A DNA stretch of 64,000 bases from Desarmillaria ectypa (Eukaryota > Basidiomycota > Agaricomycetes > Agaricales > Physalacriaceae). Positions 21,749-34,024 of the stretch are shown piece after piece. Positions within the stretch are counted from its first letter, which is position 1; each line of letters opens with the position of its first letter. The position numbers and the translations under genes were made by a program. Below the pieces are notes generated by a model. It searched no databases. It was not told the DNA's origin and saw only the letters and a program-made list of their open reading frames with translations. The stretch covers positions 124,001 to 188,000 of the forward strand of contig JAUDYN010000007.1 in the NCBI GenBank assembly GCA_030407005.1, given 5' to 3'.

Positions 21749-22805
21749 TCATCGATTCTTTTCTCTTGTAGAAGAGACTCAAATATTATCTATCAACGAG
21801 GATGGTGATTCTTGCGCGGGCGGTTCCGGATCGAAACCGAAGCATAGTTTCATGTTCCAAAATGCGGAATACATGGTAACGTGGGTCTAGCTCTTCGGAT
21901 CCTCATCTGGAACTCTTTGCTTTTTCAATACTACTCTTGCCTGCAGATTGCATTCATCACTACAGAAGGACGTTTGTATTATGTTTGCAAACTGACCTTT
22001 GAGATCTGAATATTCGAACAAAGAAAGGCGCTTGCGATTATGTTGTGATTCTTGTCGCTATCCATCCGTGTGTTTCAGGATGTTATTTCTCAAGGTCACC
22101 ATCCATTTAGGCTGTTAATGTGGCAACCTGCTTCTGATTGTTTCTTTAGATCTTGCCGCTATCGGTCACACCAGTTGAAGGGACAGTATGGCGCTAATTT
22201 ATGGTTGTCACTTCGCATTGCCTCTAGATCACAATTTAAGCGCCCCGGGTTACCATTCGCCGTGTAATTATCTACGTCCTGAAAGAGGCGCTCGGTAACA
22301 GACGGCACCCAAGGGCGCTTAACACTCTCCCTGCTCTAAAATTATGAGATATACGATTATCGGGTGAGAACCGTCTCCCTATAGACGGGTCCGTGCGACG
22401 TGGCGCCTATTGCACGTCACGAGGTAGGATGCGATCGGAACCCATCCCTTATACTACTTAAGGACCTCGAGTCTAGGCGCCTCCCACTACCTCGCCTCTC
22501 TTACCTTTCACTAAATATTGGATTTCCTCCCATCAATCGGACGAGGAGGGTGTTGAATTGCAACTGCTACTATATTCTAGGTATGCTTATATCGCTACAC
22601 ATGGTGAAAGACATCTCGTTCTTAGAGCTTGAAGTTGCTTGCGACGACACACATAGGGTTACCATCAAGGCCGTTTCTCTGTCGAGCCACTGTCCAGCAT
22701 AATATTTCTCTCAGCTGTAGGTTCCTTGGTCCCTGCCTTCTTCTTCTAACAATCAATTCAGTTGAACTTAGATCAATCGGTAATACGAACAAAGGTTCTC
22801 TTACG

Positions 22806-23983
22806 ATGACTGCGTGCACTCCCGCCTCACGTACCATCATACAAAAAATCATTGATAACTTTCGATTTGACTGCGTTACCCTTAAATCCTGCTCCCTCGT
22901 CTCGCACGGCTTCTCCTTTTGCACCCGCCCTCATCTATTTCACCTGATACGCGGGATTTCAATCAAAATTGATTCATGCTGCTCCATAGACGCTCTGATC
23001 TCTATATCCCCACATGTACGCTCTGTTCGGCTATCAAATGACGACTTGTTTAACGCCACCATGCCCTTTATCATTTCATCGTTTGATCGTTTGGAGCATA
23101 TTTCTATACTGGGCTATGTGAATTGGTCAATGCTCCCAGAGGATATGATCAGTGCCTTGACGTGCCGACGACCGTTAGTTACATCTCTGGAAGTGACTGC
23201 GGTTCATTTTATGGATGTTCGTATGTTGAATCAGTTTCTCCGACCCTTCCTTGGTCTCCGAAGGCTGTTTCTGTCAAACATCCGGTTTGATGCGAAGGCG
23301 TACTCGGCCGTCAAGATGGACCTGTCGGATGCGAAACCTCGACCCAAGGAGTTATCACTGTATGGCGGGGCTTTGCTCCGCGTCTTCGTCAATCCTGTTT
23401 TTCCGGTCTCCTTGGATCGATTGAAAAAGTTGACCATTACTGTGCTATTTGTGGAAGATTTCATGAGCTTGGCGTTGGTCATAGATTTGGCGCCGAACCT
23501 TCGAGTGTTGCATCTAGGGGGCATGCAGAGAGGTATGTCATATTTTTGTGTTAGCGCTTTCGCTGCTGACTTCCAGAAGATTCTCGGTGGTGCAGGCCGA
23601 GGCCCCTTGATCTCTCGAGTATCGAGGTGGTCTCGTTTAACCTGCACGAGGCTGACAATGCATCTGACCAATATCTCCACCCGAGTTTGATTCTTGCATG
23701 GTGGATTGAAAGTTTCAAGAGCGGAGTTGCGTTACGATCGATTACTGTGATCATGCAAGTTCATAGCACCAGCAACGCACTATTCAACGCACACCTGTGG
23801 GAGTGGTTTGACGCTACGCTGGAGATGCTGATGACTATCAAGGAAGTGCGCGGAATAATTCGAGGAGAGGAAGGGCATGCGTTGAAAACGGTGATTGAGA
23901 ATAAGTGCAAACGCTTGAGCGCGAGGGGGTTGATGGAGATTAGTGTGAATGCACCGCAAAGAAAGAGAAGGACAATTGAGTAG
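22806..23983 (+). CDS. F-box/LRR-like protein
   Basis: Two exons (22,806-23,532 and 23,577-23,983) joined by a 44-bp intron (GTATGT...CTGAC...CAG) give a 377-residue protein. The N-terminus (TIIQKIIDNF, then LKSCSLVSHGF) has the layout of a degenerate F-box as found in the large agaricomycete F-box families, where the F-box would bind Skp1 and the C-terminal leucine-rich part would recruit a substrate. Residues from about 70 on show irregular leucine-rich spacing (RLEHISILGY, LRRLFLSNIRF, LRVLHLGG). The start was chosen because the F-box-like motif begins about 8 residues later; an upstream in-frame ATG at 22,629 would add an extension with no F-box similarity. No substrate can be inferred. 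The F-box assignment is moderate; that this is a real gene is more certain. Confidence 0.6.
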
Positions 23984-23989
23984 GTGGTG

Positions 23990-25790
23990 CTGCAATGTCT
24001 GTTTTCTCTATAGCAATGAATCCAACTTTTGATAAATTTGTTCCCGAGCTTTCTGCTGAGCTCTGCATGTGGGCTTTGTAAGCTCCGTATTCTGTTCCTC
24101 TCCGAGATACAGATGAAGAGCCTAAAATTACGCCCTTTCCGGTAAAAGTTATATCTAGTACCTAATGCGAAGTTCTGGTATGCAGGGCCAGTATGTGGTA
24201 GAGCGGTAGTTGACCGTGCTCACAGTAAGCATTAAGGGACAATATAGGTAATGGAAATCGGGCGGTATCTTATCACTTTGCAATAGGCTCTGGTGTTGTA
24301 TCCTGCTCCATCAACTGAGCTAGAAATGCACTGTTGTGATTGTTCCTGTGAACGTCACAATTAGACCTGATCTAGTTCAATGATAGTGAGCGCTTAACTA
24401 ACGAGACTTCTCCTCCCACGGGTGATGATGGACGAAGGACGATAACGACCTGAAATAAGGTAGACATCTTTCGTGAGGCGTTTCCCTTTGACATCTTAGT
24501 ATACGCTGCCACAGAGGCCCATAACCTTGAGGAACGAATGGGCAAGGCTCGTTCTGAGTCTAAGAGCCATAAAGACTGCGCAGTCGTCTTCTCATGGCAC
24601 GTGCAGAAAGGTGGTGAGACCATTCATCCTGTAAGAATTTAATGGCTTAGCGCTCGAGGTTTCAGGGAAGGCGAGATTGTTTTCCAATGTGAAAACGGAC
24701 CCTGTGGAAAGTAATCGCAGCTGCAAATTCCCCTTCCATAGGCACCTAAACGTGAGGCGTTTTACCAAGGGGTTAGGATAAAGTCAACAGGTCATGTGTA
24801 AAGTCTGATATACATGACCGTACCATACTTTTGCCCAAAAAACTAGGCTTATAAAATATTGGCGCCCACTTATGGCTCCATATAGTTCTCCGCCGCAGTC
24901 TTACTGTGAACCAAAGACCCCTGATTCTTAAAAGAATGGTAATAGAAACTATTACGGGGATAAATAAACATTTGCTAAAAATCTTCCGGCAACAAGGATG
25001 CCTTAAAACCACTGACATGATTCTCACTGACTGATAACGGCGATTATATAATTATTGCGCTAGGTGATATGATAGACATATTATGTGAACCTTGGCCCAC
25101 CGGAATCTCATGGTAGCGACGGAATTTTCTGCAAGGCGGACTCGAATTCAATCTGTCAGGAAGTGACGAGTTCCCACGAGTAAGTAGCGCCTCCGTGTGT
25201 AAGGCTAGGGAACACGAGGTATATTTTGACCCTCCTCCTGTCGCACGGTAAAATATGATCGGAGGTTGAAATAGACGCCTGCGGCCGCCGGCTGAGTTAC
25301 ATCACCTCAATCTTCGAATATCAATGTTGCCGGAACAAATGGTAGAAGGAGCACATGCCACAGATGCAATCGAAAATAGTTATAGCATGCTGAAACGAAC
25401 AGTGAGTAATGGCTAAACAGTCGGATGCTGAGAGTGAGGACATTTTTGTGAACGCCGCTGGTTCCCTTGACTCGTAACTATAGTAGTGCGGAGGCCAATG
25501 TAGCAAGTCTCTCAGCTAACGTTGTTGCCAGTATTAGTGCGAAAATTTCAAATTTGAAACCAAACGCTGGGGGACCGGGACGAAGATCCTTTTTGTCTGT
25601 CACGTCAGCGGCAAAACAAAGGCTACTATGTCCTCAAACCAACACCGTTGCTCATAGACGACAGCGGCTCAGCTCACATTTCTACGCGACTATTGTACTT
25701 CTGTACCTCCCTTCAATCTATATTCCATCAACCGAGGCACCATCCGAATTCAACAATCAAATTTCCATCAGTCGAATAAATGTCTTCATC
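23990..25790. other. No supported gene
   Basis: Scattered open frames on both strands (for example 24,372-24,623, 24,773-25,027, 25,467-25,793) have no motif or exon continuity. Base composition is normal for the non-island part of the window. Confidence 0.5.
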
Positions 25791-25792
25791 TA

Positions 25793-27195
25793 ATGCAAGG
25801 GAAGTTCGATCCTGCTGTGTTCTCATCAAGGGATCCCGAGGTGTCCCACATCGCTCCATGTGCACAGTGCAGCCACCATTTCTTGCCGTCTTTCAAAGAC
25901 AACTTTAGCCTGCTGCACAAGGCACTCGACGATATTATTCCTACGTCAGCTACTCTCCTAGCGACGGACGACTGTCCCGCATCAATACGTAATCATGCGC
26001 ACCCGAAGGGGTAAGGTCCAGAGCGCCCTGCACGAAATCATGATTCATGGAACATCTCGAGCATGAATGGCGTCGGCCTCAGGACATTCATGAAAGCCAC
26101 CGTCGATTCATGTCTCCTATTCGCCGCCTTCCGGTCGAAATTCTTGTAGGGATCTTCACGTTTTCCACCAATTCTTCCTATGATGTATTTGATCCTTACC
26201 TCAAAGATGGGCCGTGGACCCTATCCAAAGTTTGTTCCGGATGATGTGCCATAGTAATCGGATGCTGTCCAGAAATGTGGAGCTATATGAGCATTGCATC
26301 CAAGGTTGCTCCAAGGAATCCAGAGGCATTACTGCGCTTGGTGTCCTCGCGATGTCGAGATGGCCCTCTCCACATCCGAATTTCGTACGTAGATAACGCC
26401 CTGATCAGTCTTCTTTCTATTGTGATGGAAGAATCGCATCGCTGGAAGAGCTTTGAAGTTCACTATCCAAACCCACAGCTAGCCTATGGATGTGCTTGTG
26501 GCCGTACGAGAGAAACTGGACATCCTCGAATCTCTGAGCCTAAAGAGGCCTAACGACATTGATCAAAGACTCATTACAACATTTGAGATTGCACCCAATC
26601 TAACGACGGTCGAGTTGATCGATCATACGGGGGAGATGCCGATTTCGCTACCTTTCTCGCAGCTCCAGACTTACATCGATGATAGTTACCCTCGAGTGCC
26701 GGAGTGAGTACTGCCGAATAGTTCCTGAATATCTTACGAAAGTCTCTTCGTCTTCTCAAGTTCCATGCTGGACGTTATTTCTGGTTTCCTGGACAATATA
26801 CTACCATCCACCCAGCCGTTATAGATTACGCGTTGCTTCGGAGCGGTTTTTCTGCCCGAGCTAAAGGTAGTGAAGATGGAGACTCTAGATGATGGATATT
26901 CGTTGAGGACGCCTCTACTTGCGCTACGCAAACTCGTTATCAATTCAAGCTTCTCTCTAACCAGCCTGACGCTGAGAAGCATTTCGCTTGTGGATTGAAA
27001 TAATTCGTGTTGGAGGGATGTTCTAGAGTTAACACCACGTCTTGCAACACTGGAAGTGGTTATGCGGCATGCCATTGGCATGTATACCTCGGAATTTTTG
27101 TTTTGCTTGGTCAAAGGGTTGGCCTGGAGGGAGAAAGACCCACAATATTCTCCACGATATGATATTGTGTTAGAACTCGCGGTTCACAGGTGAGC
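25793..27195 (+). pseudogene. F-box/LRR-like protein pseudogene
   Basis: Pieces in shifting frames follow the order of an agaricomycete F-box protein. First comes an N-terminal cysteine pair with LLHKALDDI (25,793-26,010). Then HRRFMSPIRRLPVEILVGIF and PWTLSKVCSG (26,047-26,244), the canonical F-box IRRLPxEILxxIF followed by a WxLSxVC helix. Then LRR-like stretches (LDILESLSLK at about 26,500, APNLTTVELI at about 26,595, ALRKLVINSS at about 26,925, LATLEVVMRH at about 27,045). Frameshifts and stops separate the pieces, and no intron set that I tried restores a frame. It may share ancestry with the pseudogene at 55.3 kb. Confidence 0.7.
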
Positions 27196-28570
27196 GGAAA
27201 GGAACTAATGTTCACGGCAATAGCGCTAGCGATGCCCTACTAATTACACTGCTTTTATGCTACCAAAATATCTAGAATGTACTAGAATGAACGAGAAATG
27301 TATCGCTAAAAAACGAGTAAGCATCCTGGGGAATATGGGGAGAATGAGCCAGAATATTCATGCAAGCTCGTATTTCCAAGATAGGAATCCTTATTCTTGC
27401 ATATTGTTGGAATCCTGGATGTTGCGCAGGGTAGATGCCAGATGTAAAGAACTTGTTATTCTGTGGATCCTACAGAGCTCATTATACTACTTCGCATTAG
27501 AATCTATAATGTACTACAACTTTCTACTCCTCTCGTGCTTACTCGGCAACTCTCGGCATGATGCCGGATTTCTCCTTCTAGAACTTTCTAGTAAAATCCC
27601 AACAGATATCATGTCGCTTCTCACTAATCTGCCGATCAAGGTTGCCGATACATCGAAGGGCTGGATAATATACTGCCGCTTTTTCAATCATGACTCATGA
27701 CTTCGTGTGCATGGTCGCATCGAGGTACCATTCAGCAGCCTCGAAGCCATATCTGGGTTGTTGCCAGAAACACTGGGGTCAATGATAGTATTGACTTTTG
27801 GAACTTTGGGGATGGTGGATGGAGAGGCTACGGAGTGATGGATTAAAGATAACTGTCTTCGAAGACAATGTATGGTGCTGTGAGCCGATAAACCATTTGA
27901 TAAACAAAGATCGGAATAGAGAGATTTATGATACTAGATGTAGGGTCACATTCAGTATAGTAGGAGTATTAAACCTCTCGATCAAAATGTCTTCTTAGTG
28001 AGAGAAATAGAAGTTAACACTTATCAAGGCAACGCGAAGGGATGATGAGGATGATAAATTTGACAAATCCTTACGGGTAGCTAAGTGCAGTGTCATTTTA
28101 TGAGGAAGACATTCATTGCAGCCTGCCAAGGGTGCGGTGAGTCAGCATCACGAGTAGGGAGCGCGAATAGGAGCCAGAACTCAGTTTAATGACGTAGAGT
28201 TACACTATCTACAGAATGCTTTGTAGGACATCACGATACTAATTATTCCACTGGAATGGAACTGTCCCTTCAATGCGAAACTGTTCATTTCCACGGGCGG
28301 ATGAGAGACCCGCCGACGATATCTGATTAAGCGAAACCAACTTGTCGTTAATCAGCGCCGCTCACGCGTTTTTCCTACACATTGCAATCCCCATACCTCC
28401 TTCGGCTCCATATTGTTTCCAATTTACGCGTATATTTCCTACACCCTTTCGTGATATCTCGGTTGTCACCTCTGACAAGCTACAATAAAATTTTCTTTCA
28501 GTTTTGCATTGTGTCTTTGGAGCATACCTTCCCCCATCGCTTTTGTCCTGGGATAGATGGGTAACGTCAC
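27196..28570. other. No supported gene
   Basis: The open frame 27,257-27,700 (147 codons) is the longest, but it has no recognisable motif and no neighbours in frame. It may be further decay of the F-box pseudogene to its left. Nothing else seen. Confidence 0.45.
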
Positions 28571-28571
28571 G

Positions 28572-28860
28572 CGTTGATGAATTCATGATGTATCCCTTTT
28601 CCCCCCAGCAAGGCGCGCCGACGCAGTTATGCCCGACGCGTATAAAAGGGCGTCAGTCGCTAACCGTCTTAAATGACCTGCCAAAAGTACCTGTCTTGTA
28701 GAGAGAACTTTCCCGGACCCCTTCGTGCCGACGTTCCGATACCCCGCCAATTGCGCTGCGATGTGCACGGACTACCTGACGCGTATAAGAACGCGTCATT
28801 CTCTGACCAACCTGCCGACCCTTCTTTCTTTCTACCCCCATCGCGGTTTCCTCCCCGTGT
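28572..28860 (+). repeat. LTR-like or promoter-like module, shared with 54.6-54.8 kb
   Basis: Starts GTTGATGAATTCATGATGTATC, shared with the minus strand at 54,771-54,796. It contains two TATA units: GACGCGTATAAAAGGGCGTC near 28,635-28,654 and GACGCGTATAAGAACGCGTC at 28,778-28,797. The second is followed by ATTCTCTGACCAACC and a CTTCTTTCTTTCT tract that align with the 54.7-kb copy. This is an LTR or promoter layout (TATA, then pyrimidine tract), but no TSD or coding region was found. GCVT starts 1.5 kb away on the other strand, so this is not its promoter. Confidence 0.5.
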
Positions 28861-29078
28861 TCGTTATCTCACGCACCTCGATAATCTGCGCCTTCGTCGG
28901 GCAGTGCATCCTAACTCAAGTGTCAAAGTACCTGTTTACTGAAGTGGCTCACCGGGCGCCTTGCAAAAGTCCCGTCAAGCGGATCATTACAGGGCCAAAA
29001 CCAAATTGCATACTTGCGGACAGTGACTCTAAGACGACGGAAGATTGAATCTTCATCTACATCACACCGACTCCATTT

Positions 29079-30416
29079 TCAGCCTCTCCAGTATCCTGTT
29101 GGCACGAAGGGCATGCTGACGACCTTTGCGTGCCTTCTCTTGCCTCTCACCTCGACCTCGACCTCCGCACCCTTTTTATGCTTCCCGCCTTCAACGCTGA
29201 CATATCCCATCGCAATGTTCTTACCCAGCGTGGGCGACGGAATCCCAGAAGTAACCGCCCCAAGAAGGATATCCGTGCCAGGAGAATATATCTTCGCGCC
29301 TTGTCTTGCCGGTGCACCCGCTACCTCCAACCCGACGCGTCGACGCGTCGGCGTCTTCAGAGCACCCTCAAAACCGATGAACCCTCCGGCAGCCTTCCTC
29401 TCTTTCCCAACGACCCAACCCAGGCCAGCCTCGAGCGGTGTAGTCTCCTCATCCAAATCCTGGCCATAAAGACACATACCCGCTTCCAACCTCAGCGAGT
29501 CTCGGGCGCCTAGTCCTGTCAGTTGGACGGGGTCGCGGGTGAGCAGGTCTCGGACAACTTCCTCTGTGCTTTGAGGTGGGATAGAGATTTCGAATCCGTC
29601 TTCGCCGGTGTATCCGCCGCGGGCAACGTGTAGGGTGTACCCTCCGTCGATGGGAATCCATGCTGATTTGCCGAACATTAGGGTCCGGAGGTCGAAGGAA
29701 GTGAGAGATTGAAGGTATGTAGCCGCGAGAGGACCTATGAAAAGTGTGAGCTAGAACAGCGGAAGGAAGGGGAAAATTCATACCCTGCAAAGCTACCATT
29801 CCCCATCCGTCCAGCACCTCCATCTCCACTGGCCCATCTTTCTTGGCTCTCTCACAATTATTCCACTCATCTATCTTTTCCGAAAACCACCCCAAATCGC
29901 GTTCTCTCCTCCCAGCGTTTGTGACTACGTAGAAGGCGTCCTCTGCATGTTTGGTTATTATCGTGTCGTCAATGATTCCTCCATTCTGGTTGAGCAGAAC
30001 AGAGAGTGTTGAGGAGTACGGAGATAGTGAGCCTAGTGCTGAAGGTGTCAGCCATTCGAGGAACGGTTGAGCAGTGGGACCGCGAAAGTTGGATTGAACC
30101 ATGTGGCCGACGTCAAACAAGCCTACGCTGTTACGGACATGATTATGACTGGCGACTACCGGAATACGCGGGTTAGATTGACCAACGTTTCCACTTGGAA
30201 TAGCAAACTCACCCTGCCCTACATCCCCATACGAAAGTGGCATCGAGTATCCCGCGAACGGGACCATTTTCCCGCCATTTTGGATGTGAAAGTCGTACAA
30301 AGGCGTTTTTCGCAACTGGGTAGGGATGAACGGGGTAAGTTTTGATATTGAGAAATTTCACGCACTGGCTCGGTGGCGGACGTCGCGAATCGGCGGACGA
30401 GCGAGCGGAGGAACAT
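29079..30416 (-). CDS. GCV1: Aminomethyltransferase, mitochondrial (glycine cleavage T protein)
   Basis: Four exons (30,366-30,416; 30,213-30,315; 29,784-30,155; 29,079-29,734) give 393 residues, the usual T-protein length. T protein transfers the one-carbon unit from the aminomethyl group on the H-protein lipoyl arm to tetrahydrofolate, releasing ammonia (EC 2.1.2.10), as part of the mitochondrial glycine decarboxylase complex. Exon 1 encodes MFLRSLVRRFATSATEP, an arginine-rich amphipathic presequence. Family landmarks follow in order: TPLYDFHxxxGGKMVPFAGYSMP, VGLFDVGHM, GGIIDDTII, ARGGYTGEDGFEIS, GLGARDSLRLEAGMCLYGQDLDEETTPLEAGLGW and NIAMGYV near the C-terminus. Introns are 49-57 bp with GTGCGT/GTGAGT/GTATGA donors. 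The start is fixed by the presequence. It is divergently transcribed from coronin; the starts lie about 440 bp apart. Near certain. Confidence 0.95.
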
Positions 30417-30858
30417 GGTTGAGGAAAAGGAAAAAGGGGGATTTGCAAATTCAATGCCAAAGTGGGAAGCTTGATTGTGGCTGTGCGTTATCTGCCCTTA
30501 AAAGGCTGTAACCCACACCCACACCGACCTCCAAACCTTGCACGTCACTAAAACAGCTTGGCAGGATTGTTTTATCATTCATTTATCTCATCAGAACTTA
30601 CAGTATCATAGATTGGCCATTCTCAGTTGTACCACTCGATGGTTCTGCCAAATTCTCCTTTACATTACTTGCACATTACATATCGTTAGACCGTCACGTC
30701 AAATATTCATGCTCGTTGAAACCTAACCTTCCTTCAACATCCATCTTCTCCGGTTACTACGGCCCGATTGCTGTAGTGGCTGTGTGGTCTATTTACAGCT
30801 GCTATTATCGACGATCAGTTCCCCTCTTGTCACTCACCTTCGCAACGCTACAACCACC
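30417..30858. promoter_or_regulatory. Shared divergent promoter region, GCV1 and coronin
   Basis: A 442-bp gap between two divergent starts. It must hold both promoters, but I see no consensus TATA box or repeated operator-like site that I would assign with confidence. Confidence 0.5.
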
Positions 30859-32617
30859 ATGTCCCGATTCGTCAGAGCCTCAAAATACCGGTGCGCTGTC
30901 TTTCTTATATTCGAATTTCGTTGATATCTTTCCAGTCACGTCTTTGCACAACCAGCAAAAAGGGACCACGGCTTCGAAAATGTCAAAGTCACCGGTAGCG
31001 CCTGGGATACCAACGTTATCTCTGCATCCGCGGAATATATCTCTGTCAATTGGAATGCATCTGGAGGAGGAGCGTTCGCGATTCTCCCTCTTCCATCCCC
31101 TTTCGTTGCACACACTTCTGTCCCGTACAAACTCCCCGACTCGCTCCCCATTGCTCGCTCTCACACGGCCCCCGTCCTAGACACCGAATGGTCCCCCCAC
31201 GACGACTCTCTCGTCGCCTCTGCAGGCGAAGACGGCAAAGTCATGATCTGGAAAGTCTCCCCCGACGCGTTCGAAGGCTGGGGCGCCGAGGGATGGGTAC
31301 CGAAAGACTTTGATCCCGTGTGGCGGATCGATGCGAGTCCCCGTAAAGTAGGCCAGGTCCTCTTCCATCCTACCGCGGAGAATGTCCTCGCGAGCGCGTC
31401 GGGTGAGCACCTTGTCAAACTGTGGGACCTCGCAAGGACGGAGGATCCGCAGCTCGTTTTGTCAGGGCATACGGATGCTATCCAGAGCATCGCGTTCAGC
31501 CCCACGGGAACCCTACTGGCGACGACATGCAGGGATCGGAAGCTAAGATTATTCGACTCTAGGGCGGGCGGCGACGCAATCCGCGTTGTAGACGGTCACG
31601 GCGGTATCAAGGGCGCGAGGGTCACATGGATGGGCGATCTAGGCAAGGTGGCGACGACCGGGTTCAGCAAAATGAGCGAGAGGCAGGTCGGTGTATGGGA
31701 TGTCGGCCAGGGTCTCGCAAACGAGAAGACGATGGCTCTAGACCAGAGCGCCGGTATCGTCATGCCATTTTGGTCTGACAACAATATCCTCTTCCTTGGT
31801 GAGCAACCCTGTTTTATTTTCATTCCTTTCGTTTCTCATGCCTCAGCAGCTGGTAAAGGAGACGGCAACATCCGCTACTACGAATACGAATCTTCCTCTC
31901 TCCACGCCCTATCCGAGCACAAATCCTCCGACCCCCAGCGAGGCATGTGTTTCCTCCCTCGACGAGCCCTCAACATTAGCGAATGCGAAATCGCACGAGC
32001 GTACAAGGTCCACGGATCCTCGATCGAGCCCATCGCGTTCATCGTCCCCCGCAAAGCTGGTTCCTTCCAGTCGGATATCTACCCGCCAGCACCAGCGAAA
32101 GAGCCATCGTTGACTGCAGGCGAGTACTTTTCCGGACATGGAGAGGTGAAGAGGAAATTGGTGAGCCTGGATACGGGCAAGACGGTGACGATTTCGGGAG
32201 GCGCGAGTCCTACGCCAACGAAGACGACTTCTGCGCCTATCCCTGCCCCAGCATCGATTGCCCTATCATTCTCGCAACCGGCTTCTGCCTCCACTCCGAC
32301 AGCCCCACCAATGTCGGCGTCCAGATCTTACTCTCAACCAGAGCCGAACCCAGTGAGGAAGGAGACGACACCTCCTCCTTCAGCGAGGAAAGATTCTGCA
32401 CCGGCTCCTGCCAAATCCGCGTTGCCTGTAGGGGACGTGAGTAAGATCCTCCACTTACTTTCTTCCAATTTCTCACTTTCCCCACCCACAGCCCGACAAC
32501 GCCCTGCTCAAAGCTGAACTTCGTGAAGCGAGGGAAAAGATCCGCACCTTGGAGTTGCAGTTGGAGGTTACGAAAGCGAACGCGAAGAAGGCGGCGGAGG
32601 CGTTGTTGAACGTATAA
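30859..32617 (+). CDS. CRN1: Coronin (actin-binding WD40 protein)
   Basis: Four exons (30,859-30,890; 30,936-31,798; 31,850-32,436; 32,492-32,617) give 535 residues. Coronins bind F-actin and regulate Arp2/3 and cofilin at cortical patches. The N-terminal signature SRFVRASKYRHVFAQPAKRD is the coronin start; WD repeats follow at about residues 75-300 (DTEWSPHDDSLVASAGEDGKVMIW; HTDAIQSIAFSPTGTLLATTCRDRKLRLFD). The conserved C-terminal beta-propeller extension has GKGDGNIRYYE and RGMCFLPRRALNISECEIARAYK. A low-complexity Pro/Ser/Ala linker (about 370-490) resembles the unique region of yeast Crn1. The last exon encodes a short coiled coil (ALLKAELREAREKIRTLELQ) for oligomerisation and Arp2/3 contact. 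The first exon is only 32 bp; its junction restores KYRHVF. Near certain. Confidence 0.95.
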
Positions 32618-33412
32618 TGTACTTGTAGATACGGGTGGATTTTGATATTTATTCTGGTTGGCTAATTGAAGAGGTTTAATGATACCGCAGTAGGGAAGAT
32701 GCGGGTAGTGTCGGCAGCTGCTTGTGCGATCAAAAAGCAGGAAAAGGTCGATAATTTGCACGCAAAAATCGTTGTCTGGAGAGAAGTCTATCCCAATGCT
32801 GACAGCCCACACGGAATCCCCCTAGGAAAAGACGAGGGATTGGGTGATCCAGGGCTACATAATGCATACCATCCAGCGTGAGCTTAAACCCGCTGTTCAC
32901 ATTTGGAGTATCACTCGAGTCCCTCTCCATCCCATTCTAATCCATTCAACCTACCACAAGTAACCTTTCACGTTTTCCGAGGCCTGAGGATGAGAATCGG
33001 AGCACAGTTGATGAGCAACGATAGCCTTTACCGCGCAGCATTGGAAAGAAAGTAAATAAATAAAAAATAACTTCGCTGGGGTTTTCGTCGAGGTCATTTA
33101 CCTGTTATGTGACTACATATGAGCAGAACGGCTACCGTCCAATCACCACATACTCAATCCTACTGCATTCATATTCTATATACAAAGTAAATCATAGTTC
33201 TGTAACGTTGTACAAACAAACGCGTAAAAACATTCTGAAAAAATTCTGTAGTTGCTGCACATCTGTCTTGTAATGCACACGACCATATCAAAACACAAAG
33301 AGGGTCTGGTGCATAATTGTGAGTCTCCCCTAGAAGTTTTGTTCACCCATATCGAAGGCCTAGGGCAAAAATCTTGAATCTGCAAATATAAAATTTATGA
33401 TGCCATGCTGTA
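32618..33412. other. No gene seen between coronin and tRNA-Ile
   Basis: Coronin 3' flank and intergenic DNA. Open frames such as 32,666-32,881 have no motif. Confidence 0.55.
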
Positions 33413-33497
33413 TGGCCAACGTGGGGATCGAACCCAAGACCTTCGCGTTAAATACAATATATTAGCACGACGCTCTAACCAACTGAGCTAGTCGGCC
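33413..33497 (-). tRNA. tRNA-Ile (AAT) with an 11-nt intron
   Basis: On the minus strand the 5' end GGCCGACTAGCTCAGTTGGTTA and 3' end GGTTCGATCCCCACGTTGGCCA fold into a cloverleaf. The acceptor is 7 bp with one G-U; the D stem is GCTC/GAGC; the anticodon stem is TCGTG/CGCGA, with loop CTAATAA once an 11-nt intron is removed after the base 3' of the anticodon, the canonical intron site. The T stem has one mismatch. The anticodon AAT, read as IAU after inosine editing, decodes Ile codons. Outside the intron it closely resembles known eukaryotic tRNA-Ile(AAT). Confidence 0.95.
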
Positions 33498-34024
33498 GAT
33501 AATTTTTGCTTGTCTATTTACTTTTACAATCAAATACGGATGCAGCGATTTGGGCTTGCTACGAGCTCTAGAATTGCGAAACCGTTGTTCACATTCGGAG
33601 GAGGCTGTTTTTTAGGTATACAAAGTCTAGCGTTTCGACTTGAGGGGGCGTCGAATAACTGCGTCCCGCTATTCAGCATCTGGACCGTTGTGCTCATTGC
33701 TACATGTGAGGGTAAAAAAACAGCACTAAAGCCAACAGGCTCGTCTCTGACCGTCAGCTTGCGTCTTATTGACCGAATATTCTACCTTGGGAAAACCGCC
33801 CTTCTGCTCTGTTCCAAGATCACATAACTCTTCCGTCCAACTCCGTATTTCGTCCTCAAGTCTATCACTCTATGCCAACCCTCAGCCACGAGGTGCTTTA
33901 CCAATGACTAGCAAGCTATATTTTCACCCACTGCTTCGAGTGTGGTTATTAGTTGGCGCTATGGGTCATTTACATGATTAGCTGTGAATATATATTAAAT
34001 ATCAATACACTACTGAAGACCGAA
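33498..34024. other. No gene seen
   Basis: Open frames at 33,510-33,827 and 33,769-33,981 have no motif. This contains the upstream flank of the tRNA and the 3' flank of the GH17-like gene. Confidence 0.5.

Noticed and set aside
23231..23680. 149-codon minus-strand frame inside the F-box-like gene
   Set aside because: Composition mirrors the coding strand and it spans the intron; no domain.
29130..29513. Plus-strand open frames across GCVT
   Set aside because: Shadow of the T-protein exon on the opposite strand; no homology.
31161..31505. Long minus-strand open frames opposite coronin
   Set aside because: Antisense shadow of a well-supported coding exon.
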